Under the pieces are notes generated by a model. The model had not been told where the DNA came from. It did no database searches and saw only the letters and a list, made by a program, of their open reading frames with translations. Positions 23,992 to 37,000 of a DNA stretch of 64,000 nucleotides are shown here, piece by piece. A program made the position numbers and the translations under genes. Each line of letters starts with the position of its first letter. Position 1 is the stretch's first letter. The DNA is from Reticulascus tulasneorum (lineage: Eukaryota; Ascomycota; Sordariomycetes; Glomerellales; Reticulascaceae): NCBI GenBank assembly GCA_001557505.1, contig LSAX01000010.1, positions 2,170,001-2,234,000 on the forward strand. Direction: 5' to 3'.

Positions 23992-25378
23992 ATGCGTCGT
24001 TGCCTTTGATCTTTGACAGCGTGTTGAATCGGGATGAGCTTGTCTCAGGAAGGTAGTTTTGGGCTGTCTTTGGTTGACTGATATAATCGTGTTTTGCATT
24101 TTCCACACGGCGAAGGAGGCTGGTCGGCGTTTGCTCTGAACACGTTGAACGTTTGAGACTTGATAGTAATACAAGGTCATCTGGCCCTTTGCATGAATCT
24201 TTCTTTGTACGCATGATCTACAGGATACGGCGAACTTCCCAGCTTGACTTGAGCTCAACACCAAACAAAGAGTGTCCGAAGAATCCTTGTCAGACCTTTC
24301 TGCACTCCTCGCCGTGGTGCCAGAGTAGTATAATTTTGCTTAGAATGACAGCAGTGTGGCAGTTTACCAAGGAAACAGAGCGCAGATGCGAACTAATGGA
24401 CTTCTATTCTTCAGGTAAAGCTCTAACATAACAATACAGAACCTAGAACCTACGATCATTTGGGACATGGTCACTCACTCATGGAAATATATCAAGACGT
24501 TGCGAAACATGTAGATTGCGCTGCCACCGGCTGGGGTCTACGTCAAATTAGATGTACAAGTAGTAGAAAGAATTACGGCTGGTGCCACGCCTCGTCCGCC
24601 CCATCCCTGATTCGAGACTGCCTGAGAAATGCCCATGCTGTTGGCGACCAGCATGAGCAAGCCCAAGTTGACTGAAGATGGCCCAGTCTTCCTCGAAATC
24701 TAGGACCTCCCTCCCGTCTCCTATCCCTAAGCAAAATCTAGAGCAGCAAAGAGACCAGTCAGTGGCAAAGCCAATGCAAAGAAACGCAAGCCCTTGAGAA
24801 TCCCCGAGCCCCTTTTTGCACATCTGGATCATGCGACCAAGCCATGTCTCCCTCTGTATGTTGTTTTATCCCCTCCCCTCCCCGCCCCGCCCGCGTCCTC
24901 TACTCATCGCAGAAAAGCGCACGACCTTCATCGTACAGCTCGGCTCTTCTTTCTGATCGAGGCGCTCATCTTCCCCGCTTGCGTGACGTCCTTCGCTCAC
25001 CCCTCTCAAAAAAAGCAGTTGTCAAAAGGAAAGAACCCAATCCCCGAACTGTCGACCTGTATTAGAAGGAAATAAACACTCGGGATTGAGAATGCATCCG
25101 GAAATTCGGTGGTTGTTGAACACAGTACTGGAAGTGAAGAATAAAGAAATGCCTATATTCCGAGAGTGAGAAAATCCCCTCGGTCTGTTGGGAGAGGCCG
25201 TCGGAGCGCATCGTCTATTGGTGTCGGTCTGGAGGTATCATGGTGGATGGAAAGATCTGAGAAACTTTTAAGACACGTTCTGTGAAAGCCCTATGTAAAT
25301 GCACGAAAAACAGCCCCCGCCTTGTCTATTTGCTGAAATGCAAGACATATTGGAAATCGGAAATGCTCAGTTGCTCTC
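23992..25378. other. Convergent intergenic region between POL1 and eIF4G gene
   Basis: About 1.4 kb between two converging stops, longer than needed for two 3' UTRs. Only short open frames without family resemblance; nothing else recognised. Confidence 0.5.
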
Positions 25379-28300
25379 TCACTTTTTGTCTCCGGCGGCA
25401 GAGCTGTCGGGTAGAGCCTTAGACAGCGAGGGTGATGCCGCCGTAGATGGTGGAGAGGCTGGGTTTTCGGAATCCATGTTGGCGAGTAAACTGGAAACCG
25501 TGGTTAGCCTCTTCACCAACTAGGTGTGACGGGGCGACGCATGCTCACCTGAATGCATTAGAGTGCGATGCCGATTCTCTAGTCGGGGGAGTCCCAGTGC
25601 GCGAGGAAGCACCGGATTCTTCACCGGCTCGGCCTAGCGAGCCACCCGGACCCAATCGCCGCCCACTATTACTGCGAGAAGCGAACATGGAGGTAGGCCC
25701 GAGAGTCACCTGGCTAGGAATTCGGTTCGCAGAACCTTTCAGACGTCTCAGGTCATCCATTCCAACCTGGTTAGATGCCGGCTGGTTGAAGTTCGAAGAG
25801 AAGTTCCGCACATCGCCACGGCCAATGCCTGGACGGCCGCCAGGTGGGCCTCTCTGGCTGGACCGAGCATTTTCTTGGGCCTTCTGTAGGGCTGCAGCTT
25901 CGGCCTGTAAACAAGTTAGTTGACACTTTCATAACAATAATAGTAGTAGTAGTAGTAGTAGTAGTAGTAGAAGGATGGAGGCTCACCTCTGCTCGAACTT
26001 CCTCAAGCGTCTTTGGTCCTTTGTTAGCTTCCTTGGACGCCCAGTTAACGCGTCGCAAGTCAATAACATCCATGAGCATGAACCGGAGTCGGCTGTTAAG
26101 GTCGGGCATGTCAGCCATCTGCTGGATGCGTTCGAAGTAAGCATTCATCAACATCCTGCCCTTCTCAGTGGCATCCAAGTTGCCACCGATGGTCCGAAGT
26201 AGCTTCGAGAGCGACTCAATCTCAGCCTCGTCAGGAATGCCTTCGTAGTCAACCAGCTTGCGCACACACTCGTGCATGATACGCTCGGTCAACATGCCCA
26301 GCTTGTAAAGCTCGCCGATGAACTGAACGAGACCCAAGCCACGTCGTTTGGCTGCGGCAGCGATATAGTACTCCTCGGACAGCATGACAGCCTCCAGTGT
26401 CTTGACCTCTTCGCCTTCCTTCGGCTCAGGCAAATTGACTTTCCAACCACGCTCAAACTCTTCCTGGCATCGGTTGAGAAGATACTTTCGGAAAAGGGCA
26501 CCACCGCTGACAACAACTCCGTTCTTGTCCTTGATGTTTTCATCACGGATCTCAGAGCTCATCATGTCCAGCATTCGCTTGCAGAATTTGGCATACATTG
26601 AAGCCCAGTGGGCTTCATCGGTAGCTTTCTCAAAGGTGAGCTGAATGACTTGGCGAAGAGTCCGGCCATCCGACTCATCCTTGGATTGAGCCGCAATAGC
26701 GAGAATCTGGTCTGCAATCTTGTCAAACTTCTCTGGAGTCATCTTGTTGAGAGCGGCCTTGACCTTTCGCTGGACTGTTTCGGGATCAATATGACCAGTT
26801 TGATTACCCATGGAATTCGGTTGAGCGGCCTTGTTGCCAATGCTCATAGGCTTCCATCCAGTAGCGGTGACCTGGATAGGCTTGACCTCCTGCCCCGCGG
26901 TAAGAGGCATGGTCTTAGCAGCCTGTGAATCCTTCGGGTTGAAGTCATTCCGCCGACTGCCTCCTCTCGTTGAGCGACTGCCTTGGCGAGGGGAGTTTGG
27001 CATGGCCATATTGGAGCTTGAAGGTGTCCGCGACATCTGTGCGCCGACAGGGAATCCTCCGGCCCGGCTGAAGGTGCCCATGGTATTACTGGCTGGCGGG
27101 GGTCTTCCAAGTGCCGCATTGGCCATTGCAAATCGTTGTTCAGAGTTTGTACCCCTAACATTAGCCGGAGGAGCATTGAAAGTGCCCATAGCAGGGGGGA
27201 AGTTGGGTCCAGCTCGTGAGTTCTGTCTGCCCGAGCCAGGACGCGGCGTAGATGCTGAGCGTGAGCCATCCGTGTCCCCGATCAAGGTCTTGACTTGTTG
27301 GTGGAATTCGATGGAGGGTTGTTCCGTGAACACTTTCTGGAACTGAAGCAAGAACTGAGCGTCGTACTTGAATGTCTTGCCCTTCTTGGCAACCGCAGCA
27401 TTCAAGGCTGGATTTGGTGAGCTGATACCAGCAGGGTAGATACCTTGGTCCATGACCGTGAGGAAACGAGCAGACTTGAGCGACTGCAGAGCAGCGCTTG
27501 GCTGTGGTGGCTCGACAGGCTTGGTATTGACAACGAGGTTGAGGGCAGCGGGCTTCGCGGCGCGTTGCTTCTCTGCCGGCGTACCTTTCGGGACCGATGG
27601 AGAATCAGTTGGCGTCGATGGCTTTGAATCCGCACTAATATTGAGGGTCGCAAGTTTGTCCGTGACGGCGCCGAGTTTGGGGGAATCAGCCTCCTTTGCA
27701 GCACCCGATCCAGCTGCAGCCTGTGCGAGAGCCTCAGCTACCGACAGACCACCAGATTCTCCTGCTTGGCGCTTCTTCTCGCGCTCCTCTTCCAGACGCT
27801 CCATTTCCCGCTCCTGCTCGCGAAGCTTTTTGTCGTTCTCCGCATCTGTGAGGGCCTTTTGTTCCGCTTCGAGCTTCTTCTTCGCCTCCTGCTCGATCTT
27901 CTTCTTGCGGCTGTATTCTTCCGCCTGCTTCTCTCGGAGAGCCTCTGCTTCCTCCATTTCACGGATCATGCGCTCCATTTCATCTTCTTCGTCCGCTTCG
28001 GCTGAAGCTTTCGCGGCTTCCTCAGATTGCTTGTCGGCGGCTGCCTTTGCATCAGCATCGGCCTTCCGCTTCGCCTCTGCATCTGCTGCTTCTTGTGCCT
28101 TTCGAGCATCCTCCTTGACTTTCTCCTCGGCTTCGGCTTTGGCCTTTGCCTCTGCAGCCTTCTTCTCCTCTTCAGCAGCCTTCGCCTTGGCAGCTTCCAG
28201 TCTGGCGGCCTCCACTTTAGCAGCCTCCGCCTTTGTGGCCTCCGCCTTTGTGGCCTCCGCCTTGGCAGCATCTGCTTTTGCGGCCTCCTCTTCCTTGGCC

Positions 28301-30405
28301 TTGTCATCAACGGGAACTTTGGTGACCTGCTTTATCTTTTCTCGCAGTTCATCTTGAACCTCCTTCGCGGTCTTTGGCGCTGCTTGGCTGTCGGTTCGAG
28401 TGTGCGCAGGCGTTGCAGGCTTCGGTGGCGGAGTTGGTGTTGATGTAACAACGGGAGGAGTCTTCGACTGTTGAATGCTCGGTGCTGGAGACGCAGGGGT
28501 TTTGATACTGGTCAAGTCCAAAGCCTCGCCTTGAAGATTCTTGATCGTGATTGCTGCACTCTTCTTTGGCCGGACAAAATTATTGGAGGAAACGATCGGC
28601 GGTTTTGCCTGGGCAATAGTCGGTTGAGGCGTGCCCGACACGACAACAGGTTGGTTCGATTGCCCGGTACTCGAAGTCGGCCGCTCAGAGTGCGAAGAGG
28701 TTCTCGACATGTTCTGAGGCGCTGGTGCGTGGTACTGGGGAGGCACGAATTGCTGCTGCTGGAAAGCTGCTTGTGAGTTTGCCTGCGGTGGGCCCATATA
28801 CTGCATCGGGTAGTTTTGGTAAGGGACTGGCATTTGTCTTCCGAACTGATCAAAGTTTGCCTGATGTTGGGGAGGATACCCATACTGTTGCTGTCGGGCT
28901 GTTAGCACACGTTCAAAGTTGCCACTCTCAGGTGACAGATCAATCTCTGCCGCAGAAGAATGGAGTTGTATTTGGGAAGGGAATTGAACAACAGGGCACG
29001 CTTCGTTCTGGATAAGACCGGCTTGCTCTGGAGGCTGCGTCCCATTGACTTGGGAGTCTTGGTTCGCTGTCCGGGGCTGATCTCCACGCTTACTATAGCG
29101 TCGAGGATGCTTTGTATCCTGGGAAGAATGCTCATGCGAAGAATCGGTTTGCCGCGCATTGCGAGACAACTTGTCTGCATCATGACGGCCGTTCTTTTTC
29201 TTGCCGGGCTTGAAAGGAAAACGCTCAGGAAGGAAAAGGGGGGAAAGTACTTGTTGGGGAGCCATTTGTGGTGGCGCATAATGGTATTGTGGTGGCGTCT
29301 GCATCGGCATCTGCTGCATCGTAGCTGGAGGCATGTTCGGCGTGCCTGGTTGGGACTGTGCCAACGCAGGACTGCGGTTCGGCTGAGGGGAGTTTGGGTA
29401 TGGCTGCATTTGTCGGCCTGGGTGGAAGGCAGGAGGCATGCCACCCCTTCCGCCGTTGCGATATTGACCTGGCGGGAAGCCCATCTGCGCATTATTATAG
29501 GGAGGGTTGAATCCACGACCTCGGCCACCCTGGGGTGGGAAGCCAGGTCTGTTGTGACCGGGACCGGGCACGCCAGGCCCACCAAGATCGCTGTGGTTGG
29601 AGACTCCAGATTCTCGACGAATGTGTGCTCCTTGCTGCGAAGCCAGAGCGGCTGGGTTCTGTGGTGGCATAGAGGCTTGTCTCATGTGGCGCTGTGGGTC
29701 ATGTTAGAATGTGCTAAAAAAGAGGCAAAATTTGTCGGCATATAGACAGAGAGGGAGGCTGCGAAAATGATTAAGAGCAGAATATGATTCACTGGTACTT
29801 ACATCGCCATCGCTTCCGAGACTACCAAATGTCATCTGAGCACCCGGCTGCTGAAGACCAGATGGGGGTCGTCCGCCACTTGCCGAAGGCTGGGGGATCG
29901 GAGAAGGTGAATGGGCAGGGGAAGGGATCCTCGCGTTTCCACCGGGGATTGGGATGGGAGCTGCAGTCGACTGAGGGAGGCTATGCGCGATCGCAGGCGA
30001 ATCTTTGAAGCCGAACTGGATGTTTGACTTGGATCCGCCTACAGGACCGCCGTTTGCTGCGTAGCTGTTGGGGCCGTTGGCACTGATTGTGACTGAGCTC
30101 TTTCGGGTGTGTTCTCCCGCACCACCATTCATGTTGGAGCCGTGGACGACGGCTGGAGTAGCTGCCATTGCAGGGACAGCTGGAGTTATGGACGGTCGGC
30201 CATTTACAGGCGAAGCGGAAGAGGGCTTCGCATGCTGTGCTGCAGAACCTACCACCACAGGGGGCGGATTGGATCCCGTCGCGATCAGCGGCGTCGACGA
30301 GGCTGGCTTCTTTGTCGCACTGGCAGCAGAAGCATATGATGGAGCCGAGGTCGCAGCTGAGGTGATGGGCGCCGAAATATTCTGAGGGCTGGCAGTTGAA
30401 GTCAT
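25379..30405 (-). CDS. TIF4631: Translation initiation factor eIF4G
   Basis: Scaffold of the eIF4F cap-binding complex, joining eIF4E, eIF4A and poly(A)-binding protein. Exons on the minus strand are 30405-29803, 29691-29251, 28890-25987, 25904-25549 and 25490-25379, giving 1471 residues. The ATG at 30405 (MTSTASPQN) is the first in frame. The N-terminal half is low-complexity (Pro, Gln, Gly, Asn; GGRGRG). Residues about 545-725 are an Ala/Lys/Glu-rich helical repeat. The eIF4E-binding motif Y-x4-L-phi is YDAQFLL at about 859. The MIF4G domain (about 1050-1300) starts at VQRKVKAALNKMTPEKFDKI and includes FCKRMLDMMSSEIRDENIKD. The C-terminus has an Arg/Gly-rich stretch; no MA3 domain, as usual in fungi. 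The 360-nt intron at 28891-29250 is stop-free and in frame, so an unspliced form would have 1591 residues. Confidence 0.95.
25941..25970. repeat. (TAG)10 microsatellite inside an eIF4G intron
   Basis: Ten perfect TAG units (CTA on the coding strand) within the 82-nt intron 25905-25986. They lie between donor GTGAGC and acceptor TTTACAG, so length changes would alter intron size but not the protein. Confidence 0.95.
28205..28280 (-). repeat. Imperfect 15-nt tandem repeat coding for KAEAx units
   Basis: The plus strand shows repeats of GCCTCCGCCTTTGTG and variants. On the coding strand this gives tandem KAEAT/KAEAA pentapeptides in the helical region of eIF4G. Confidence 0.75.
28891..29250 (-). 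other. In-frame, stop-free 360-nt intron of eIF4G (possible exitron)
   Basis: Donor GTACTT, branch GCTAAC and acceptor GACAG on the minus strand. Removal joins two Gln-rich segments (APQQ to QQYGYPPQ). The length is exactly 120 codons and no stop occurs in the reading frame, so retention would insert 120 residues of polar, basic-leaning sequence. This is far longer than every other intron in the window. Confidence 0.7.
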
Positions 30406-30658
30406 ATGTGACAACGTCGGATTTTCGCGTCAGGTTGGTGTCGAGATGACGTCGGCTTGGTTGGAAAGTGCCTGAGGGAGATGATATCGAATCTCAGATT
30501 CAACGAGATGGGACGCGCAGAAATTCCAGGGAATGACTGATGGAGGATTCTCGATTATCCTTGGTGGGCGAGGAATCGGGATGTAGGAAAATCGTCCGTA
30601 AACCGTCCTCGAAAAAAAGAAGGAATGGACTATCGCAGGTGCGATGGGTGAGTAAATG

Positions 30659-30693
30659 CGATCGAGAAGAAGAAACCGATTTCTTCTTGATCG
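30659..30693 (-). promoter_or_regulatory. Hairpin in the putative 5' leader of eIF4G
   Basis: Inverted repeat CGATC (30659-30663), 3-nt bulge, AAGAAGAAA (30667-30675), loop CCGA, TTTCTTCTT (30680-30688), GATCG (30689-30693). That is 14 paired bases with one bulge and a 4-nt loop, about 255-290 nt upstream of the eIF4G start codon. Whether the transcript covers it is not known. Confidence 0.55.
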
Positions 30694-31568
30694 AAAGCAC
30701 TTAGAAGAGAGGAGATTGTTCTTCTGAAGGAAACACAACAGAAGAAAATGGTGATGGAAGGGCCTGGCGAAGAAATCGATTCACCTTGGCCACTGGTTGT
30801 TTTGTGGTGAGGAAGTTTTGAAAGGAGCGTCCAAATTTTTTTGGGCGAGGAGATAATATGGCGTGGAGACGACGGGGCGAGGGAAAGAGCAGGGTACCTT
30901 TTCGGAGGTACCTCCTAAAATCCATCAAGGAAAAAAAAACGAGAAAAGAGCGGCCCCTGCCCTCCCTTTTTTCCCTCTCTTTCAAACATGGTACAGTGCG
31001 GAACACGCTGGCATTATTCGGTTTTTGTACTGTCCGTTTAATGCCCAATCTCCTGTGTCTGGGTACAGTGCAAATCATGAGGAACTTTTTAAACCAGAAC
31101 CTCATTGCCAGATTTCACCATGTCTTTCAAGTGTCCGTCCCATCAGCATGTCCAGACGTTTTATCGTCCATGAACTTAGGAATATCTGCCCATTTTACCT
31201 TGAGTATTACAAAACGCCCATATTTTCAACCCAAAAAAAGGCGGTGTTCGTGTGTATGATTACACTTTTCGCTTCTACTCGGGGTTTGGGAACCTTACTT
31301 GCTGCCTACATACTTACTACCTAAGTAGGTAGTTTCCCGTACCTTTCTTTCCGCCCTACCACTTTGCCTCTTCAGTTGGCTGGAATTTCATTTTCGAGAA
31401 GACACCTATTATAGGCTCTTTGGCAAACCACCCACAATATCCTCCACGCCTAGAAGCCATGTAATGTTGGACCATGGGTGGTAAATTACAGAGGCTCAGG
31501 GCTAGGATTCCGTACCGAATGTAGAACATCTGGCCAGGCAACACACACGAGCAGGAAAGAAATTTTTT

Positions 31569-31590
31569 AAACTGATCTGAACATCAGTTT
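31569..31590. repeat. Small perfect inverted repeat, 8-bp arms
   Basis: AAACTGAT (31569-31576) and ATCAGTTT (31583-31590) flank a 6-nt loop CTGAAC. No gene is near, so a terminator role is not evident. Confidence 0.7.
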
Positions 31591-33840
31591 CAAGCAACCG
31601 ATGGGATCCTGGCACCTTCTTGGGGCCGTGAGCGCGGTATCACCCTTACCCCTGTGCAAGTCAGGGAGGCTGGGATGTGTGTTGAATTTATTCTCACACT
31701 GTGAGTACTTTACATACGAGTGCGATTACTTATCTACCTACCTAGCTCTCGGGCTCGACCTCCATGACCCAAAGAAACAGGGGGGTTGGATTTCTGGATT
31801 CTAATAAGAGCAAGCATGAATTTTGTCTGTTGCCGGGTCCAGTGAGCAATCCCCTTTTGGTTGGGGCGACGTTACGGAGGATAAGTAGGAGGACGATTAG
31901 GTAGCTCCCGTCTCTGCTTGTTGCAGAGCCGTCCGGTGGTATCAAAACCTCCTTTTTGCACAATGGCAAGACAAGCACATGCCTACCTTGAGGGGAGTTT
32001 GATTTCCTCGAAAGCCTGGAAGAAGAAAAGAAGGTAGGGTACATGCCTACCCTATTAATTAGAGTTGCAAAACCAAGGTGTGAATAAGGTAGGTTGGATT
32101 GAAAATTTTAACGGGGACGGGCGCGAGATCCGAGACACCAGACACCCAGTTCAAATATCAAGACGCGCAAAAATGTCCCTGCTGCATCATTTCCCGTTTA
32201 TCCGCACGTGTCTCCCTGGACGAGACGGGATTTCCATCCTGGGGAAGCGAGTCATTTGGGATCACCTTTGCATCTGGTCGTCGTCTTCCGCCTGTAACGT
32301 CGATCTCTATCCCCGGAACCTAAGGGGTACACTGGCCGGAACCTCTTTATTTTTATTCTTTTATTTTTTTACTCTATTGATGAGCCGGAGGAAGAGAGAG
32401 GAATGGTAGGTTCGGCAATTCTCACCCTCCCTGCTAAATTGCTGTAGCTCCCCAGCCCGCCAACCTCACCCACGTTTGGATGAGGATATCAGATGGACGA
32501 CGGAGGCATAATAGCCGGGTCTTGCCTCTTCTCATCTATTTTTTGCCCCCTTTCTGCTTTGCGCTCCGGGTTGTGTTGTACGCAGTGCCATTCTCGGGCA
32601 GGAAATTCCAGGTTCATTGGTTTGTATCACTCCAAAATGCGATGCGGCATAGGAAGAGGCATTGGATGCTGTCATCTTGGGGGCGCCGGAGGAAACTGGC
32701 GAATCCCAGGGCGGAAAGCACTTCCCTAAGGGACTCCATTGAAGTCGCCCCTTATTCTTTTTCACCTCATCCGTCGAGAGGCGTAGAGTAGGCAACAATC
32801 AAACACCTCAGTCACCGTGCCTTAGTTCCTCGCGAACTGGGCCACGAAGAGCAAATGTGGTCCAATTATCTTGGCTTGCCAACGGGGCTGAAAGGATTGG
32901 CAAAGCAGCACTTGCTTCTGCTCCGTGTAACCAACTGCCAATTATGAACAACCCCTCCATCTCCGGCTCGCCACCACCTTCATCCCAGCCCATCCCGTAC
33001 GTAGTACCATGTGCGAGTTGACTCATCTCATACAGCTCAGCCAGCGAGCTAGCTAGCTGCTGCTGCAGCAGAGTCACAGTGACTGCGCGCTTCGTGTCCA
33101 GAAGACCTACCATTCTAGGGAATGGCCGCGGGAGTGACTGACACTCTTCGCCCGGCTTTGTGAGAGTCCAAGTATGCAAGCCTGCGGATTACTGCAAGAC
33201 AGATTCAGTCTGGCTACCGATAACTCCGAGTGTCGAACTTTGAGTAGCGGTAATAGGTATCTATGATACCATTACCATGCACGTCGTAGTGCACAGTCAG
33301 TGTGTAGCCGTATTTGTACATACCCATGCGCACCCAACCAAGGCTTGTCGTCACCATGCATGCAGGGTGAGCGTCCCAAAAGATGCTAATCGATAAGGGT
33401 CTAGTTAGTTGACAAGTAGGTAGTTGGCCACCGCGGCCTATGGAAGCAAACTACTTAGAAATCGAGCGAAGCTCGAGTCTCCGTCATGAACCGATAAATG
33501 AACCCAGAACTGGGCAGGAAAGTAGACGCAAAGGAATGCCAGTCGGCTGTTGCCGAGTCAGTTAGTATTGTTTCTCGCTCCCTCTGCTCGAATTATTATC
33601 GATACCACGACATGCGGGCCAGTCCTATTTCGGGATGCTGTATGTCAGATCCAACGGCGGTACGCTGCAAACACATCTGTACAACTCAATGCACTGTCCG
33701 TGGCTTAACACGACAAGCAGCAGCACATGGTGGCTTATGACAAGCAGGACCTGGAAGATTGCGGCTCTCACCCGTACCGCCGCTTACACCACTCCTTCCC
33801 AAGTACGTGGCCATTATTGGTACTGCGGTTCAATGGAAAC

Positions 33841-33864
33841 AAAAAAAAATTTTTAGGGGGGGGG
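33841..33864. repeat. A9-T5-A-G9 homopolymer block
   Basis: Nine A, five T, one A and nine G in direct succession, in intergenic DNA 3' of the AQR gene. Such blocks are prone to sequencing and replication errors. Confidence 0.9.
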
Positions 33865-34059
33865 TCTTTCGTTCGTCCGCCAAGGCATGCAATTGCAAAC
33901 TCAGGATCGGAAATGTTCTCTATTCGGATCCAACCATCCGTGAGTTTGACTGTTCCATATGGAGGCACAACGCATGCCAATGCCACAGAATACTTTGACA
34001 TGTACGCAGTTTTACAAGCAGTCCTCCTCAGTTCCCCATGTTCTCTCCGACTCTCTCGC

Positions 34060-37000
34060 TCATTCTTCTTCAGCGTCTGGTTGCTCGTCTTCTTTTCCTT
34101 CCTCAGCATCCGACTCCTCCTCAACGTAGTCGTTTGCCTCGGCTATGGGATCCTCTTGAATAGCCAATCCACCGTCCGCCAGGCCTCCTTCAGCTTGCAA
34201 TTGCCGGATCTTCGTGTTTGTCATCTCGAAAACATATTGACCTAAGTGTTCAACGCCTTCCATGCAAACCTCTCCTGGTATTTCCTTGCCGCTCTCATCT
34301 CCAATCGTTCTATCGCTCGGCCAAAGCTCGCCAGTGACAAGCATAAGCTTGTCCGGCCGCTGTAGCAACAAGTCAAATGCTTGCCGTAGCTCATAACATG
34401 CTTCAAATATTTCACGGCGGCCGAGAATATAAAGGCCAAGTCGTGCACGGGAGAGGGCAACTGTCATCCGTCGTATATCTCGCAGGTAGCCGACTCTAGA
34501 GGTGCGAGTTAATGACAGGATAATGTCTAGGCTATCATTAGTCTCTTGTTCATATACCAGTATGACGGGTTGGAGTAATGCTTACAGTCGTTTTGCTCTC
34601 CTTGATATTTATCTACCGTTGTGACCACCTTCGGTTGTCCAAATATCGACTTGTTTGCACATCTGTGGGCCAAGACGTCCTTCACCAATGCTCGTTGCCC
34701 CGCATAGGTCGTAAGTATGCTGATCTTAGAAGCCGGGTAGCCCAGAAGCCGCATGTACTGGTATACGGCCACCGCATACTCTGCCTCGCCCAAGTTTTGA
34801 ATGAAATGGGGGGTCGGCTCGACTTCGCCACGTCCCTTGTAGTCCGGAACGTTAATGAACTGGTGATCGAACTTGAAGCCAGCGTTTGCGGTGAGGAATT
34901 CTTGCTTGTTTTGTACGTGAGGAAGATTGTCCAGTTTAGGATATCGCCATTGATAGAGGCTAGCAATGGATGGACGAGCGCGACCTTGTTGGTCTAGATT
35001 GATGGTCGGAACTCCAAGACGGACTAGGCGCGAGAAAAGAGACTGCTCCAGATTGGCATAGTTACGAAAGGCAAGATTTTGAATGACAGGAGAGTTCTGC
35101 AAATGATCGCCACATAGCACTACCCGCTGGAGAACCATTTGGCCATCCTTCGGTTTCTGCATGGCCAGGGGGATGAAGTTCTCTATCTCTGTGATCTGAG
35201 CAGCTTCTTCCATGACTACATTGTCATAGTGAAAACCAAGCGCGGCGATTTCGCCGCGTCTCATTGCTGCATGCGTAGAAGTCATGGCGATAATACGGGC
35301 CTCATTCGTCAGGAGATAATTAGCCTTGTCTTTGTCTCGCCGTAATATCTCGAATGGCATGACGTCCGCTAACTCTGAGAACATTTTCGAAATGTGTCTG
35401 AAGCAGCCATGAGCGATGTCGAGTATTGATTTGCGATCCATTCCGGGTGGGAATAGGGGTTGTGGGGCATTCGAGAAGTAGTGATGGAACGGGAAGGCAG
35501 CCAAAATTTCATCCACCGGAACCTCATCAGACTTGATGATTTCCGTAAATTTTGCCCATGCAGGTTCGATGTACACCGAGTTGAAGTAGCCGGCTGTTTC
35601 GGCAGAGTTCCCATGGGCTCCGGGGGCCCCAATGCTTGCTGCCAGGCGGTTCACTTCATGCAGGTATCGATCTCGGTTGTCGAGGAAAGATTCCACCCTG
35701 CCGTGCTTGCTGAAATCACCGTCTGTGTAGAGCTCCTCTTCGCCATGTCCCAGGCGGAGAAGATGTCGCTCATCTATGTCCAAGCTAACGATCTTAGCAA
35801 ACAGCTGGTTGAGTGCCTGGTTGCTATGGGCAATCAGAAGAGTTTTCTGCTCCGGAAAATTGTGATAGATATTGTTGATAATCTGTGTTGCGACATCCGT
35901 CTTTCCTGTGCCAGGTGGACCAACAATGACCGTAAGGCCCGGTTGTGATCCAGATATGATTGCTTCAACCTGGGCAGGTGTAAAACGTACTGTGTTCAGT
36001 TTTAGAGCGTCCACTGGATATGGCCCCAGATTCGGTGGCTTATAAGTTGAAACCTTCAGCGCTTCTACTTCAGCGAGAAGAGCTGGCTCTGCATCCCTGC
36101 GGCGTTTTTTCGACGGCTTCGATGGTTCCTCTGGAGCTGGTCTATCTGAAGACTCCAATATGTACGGGGGTCCAAAGCTCCCGGAAACGTCATCACTGGG
36201 CTCAACGATTTTGCCAGGAAGACTTTCGACAAGATGTTGCCAATCCAGGAAGGTATCTCGATAATCGATAGCTTTGATGCGGTTGGGCAAATGTTTGTAC
36301 GTGGCTCCGGCTGGATCCCCGTAGCCCAAAAACACCTCATGCAACCATGATGCGACAGGGACCTCGGATAGAGTCAGACTCCGAATAGATTCCAGAATAG
36401 GCCGGAAATTATTCTCTCTTCCACTACGTCGCATGACGGCATTTATACGACCGTAAACATCGGGCTTTCCCGCGGCAGCTCGCTCGATCTCCCTAGAGTA
36501 CGTCCTAGAGTCAAGTTTGAGCTGAAGTCTTCGCCGACCCTCTCCGCTGCCGGTTGCACCTTTTACAGTTCGCCCCTTATCATCCGTGACCTGTATGATC
36601 TCTGCCGTTCGAACTGTCAATACACCCAGACGTTCAGCTTCTGAAAGAGTAGCACCACCATTCGTAACGCTCTTGGAAACTGGCGCTTCGATGGCAAGTA
36701 GGAACACAACGTCGTCCGGTCGTAAAGAGTCCCATTCTCTTCGAATCCCGGCTGTTAACCGTTGGACGTCGATAGAAATCTCAGCTCGGACCACAGACGG
36801 CTTATCATCACCGACCAACGGTGGGACAACTTCCAGGATAGTTGGCTTCGAGGTGGGTAACGCCATCCTGGAAAAGCCCGGGAAATTGGTTTCCCCAGGT
36901 CGTCTAGATTCAGGCCGGAGGCGCCGGATTGCGGCTTCGATGTCCTTTCGAATGCCGTAGAAGGCTTCAGAACGGGACAGAATAAGGGATCTCCAAAGGA

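Larger units (their letters stand above)
30406..34059. other. Gene-free 3.6-kb region with the eIF4G promoter/leader and AQR 3' flank
   Basis: No supportable coding gene on either strand. It holds the eIF4G promoter and leader at the low end, and many TACC/GGTA clusters: near-palindrome CTACCTAAGTAGGTAG at 31317-31332, TACCTACCTAGC near 31738, and TAGGGTA/TACCCTA arms at 32035-32041 and 32048-32054. An 11-mer ACATGCCTACC is repeated directly at 31977 and 32041. Confidence 0.5.

Noticed and set aside
27452..28357. 301-codon open frame on the plus strand
   Set aside because: It is the antisense shadow of the Ala/Lys/Glu repeat of eIF4G; its Ser/Ala/Leu-rich composition follows from the codons on the other strand.
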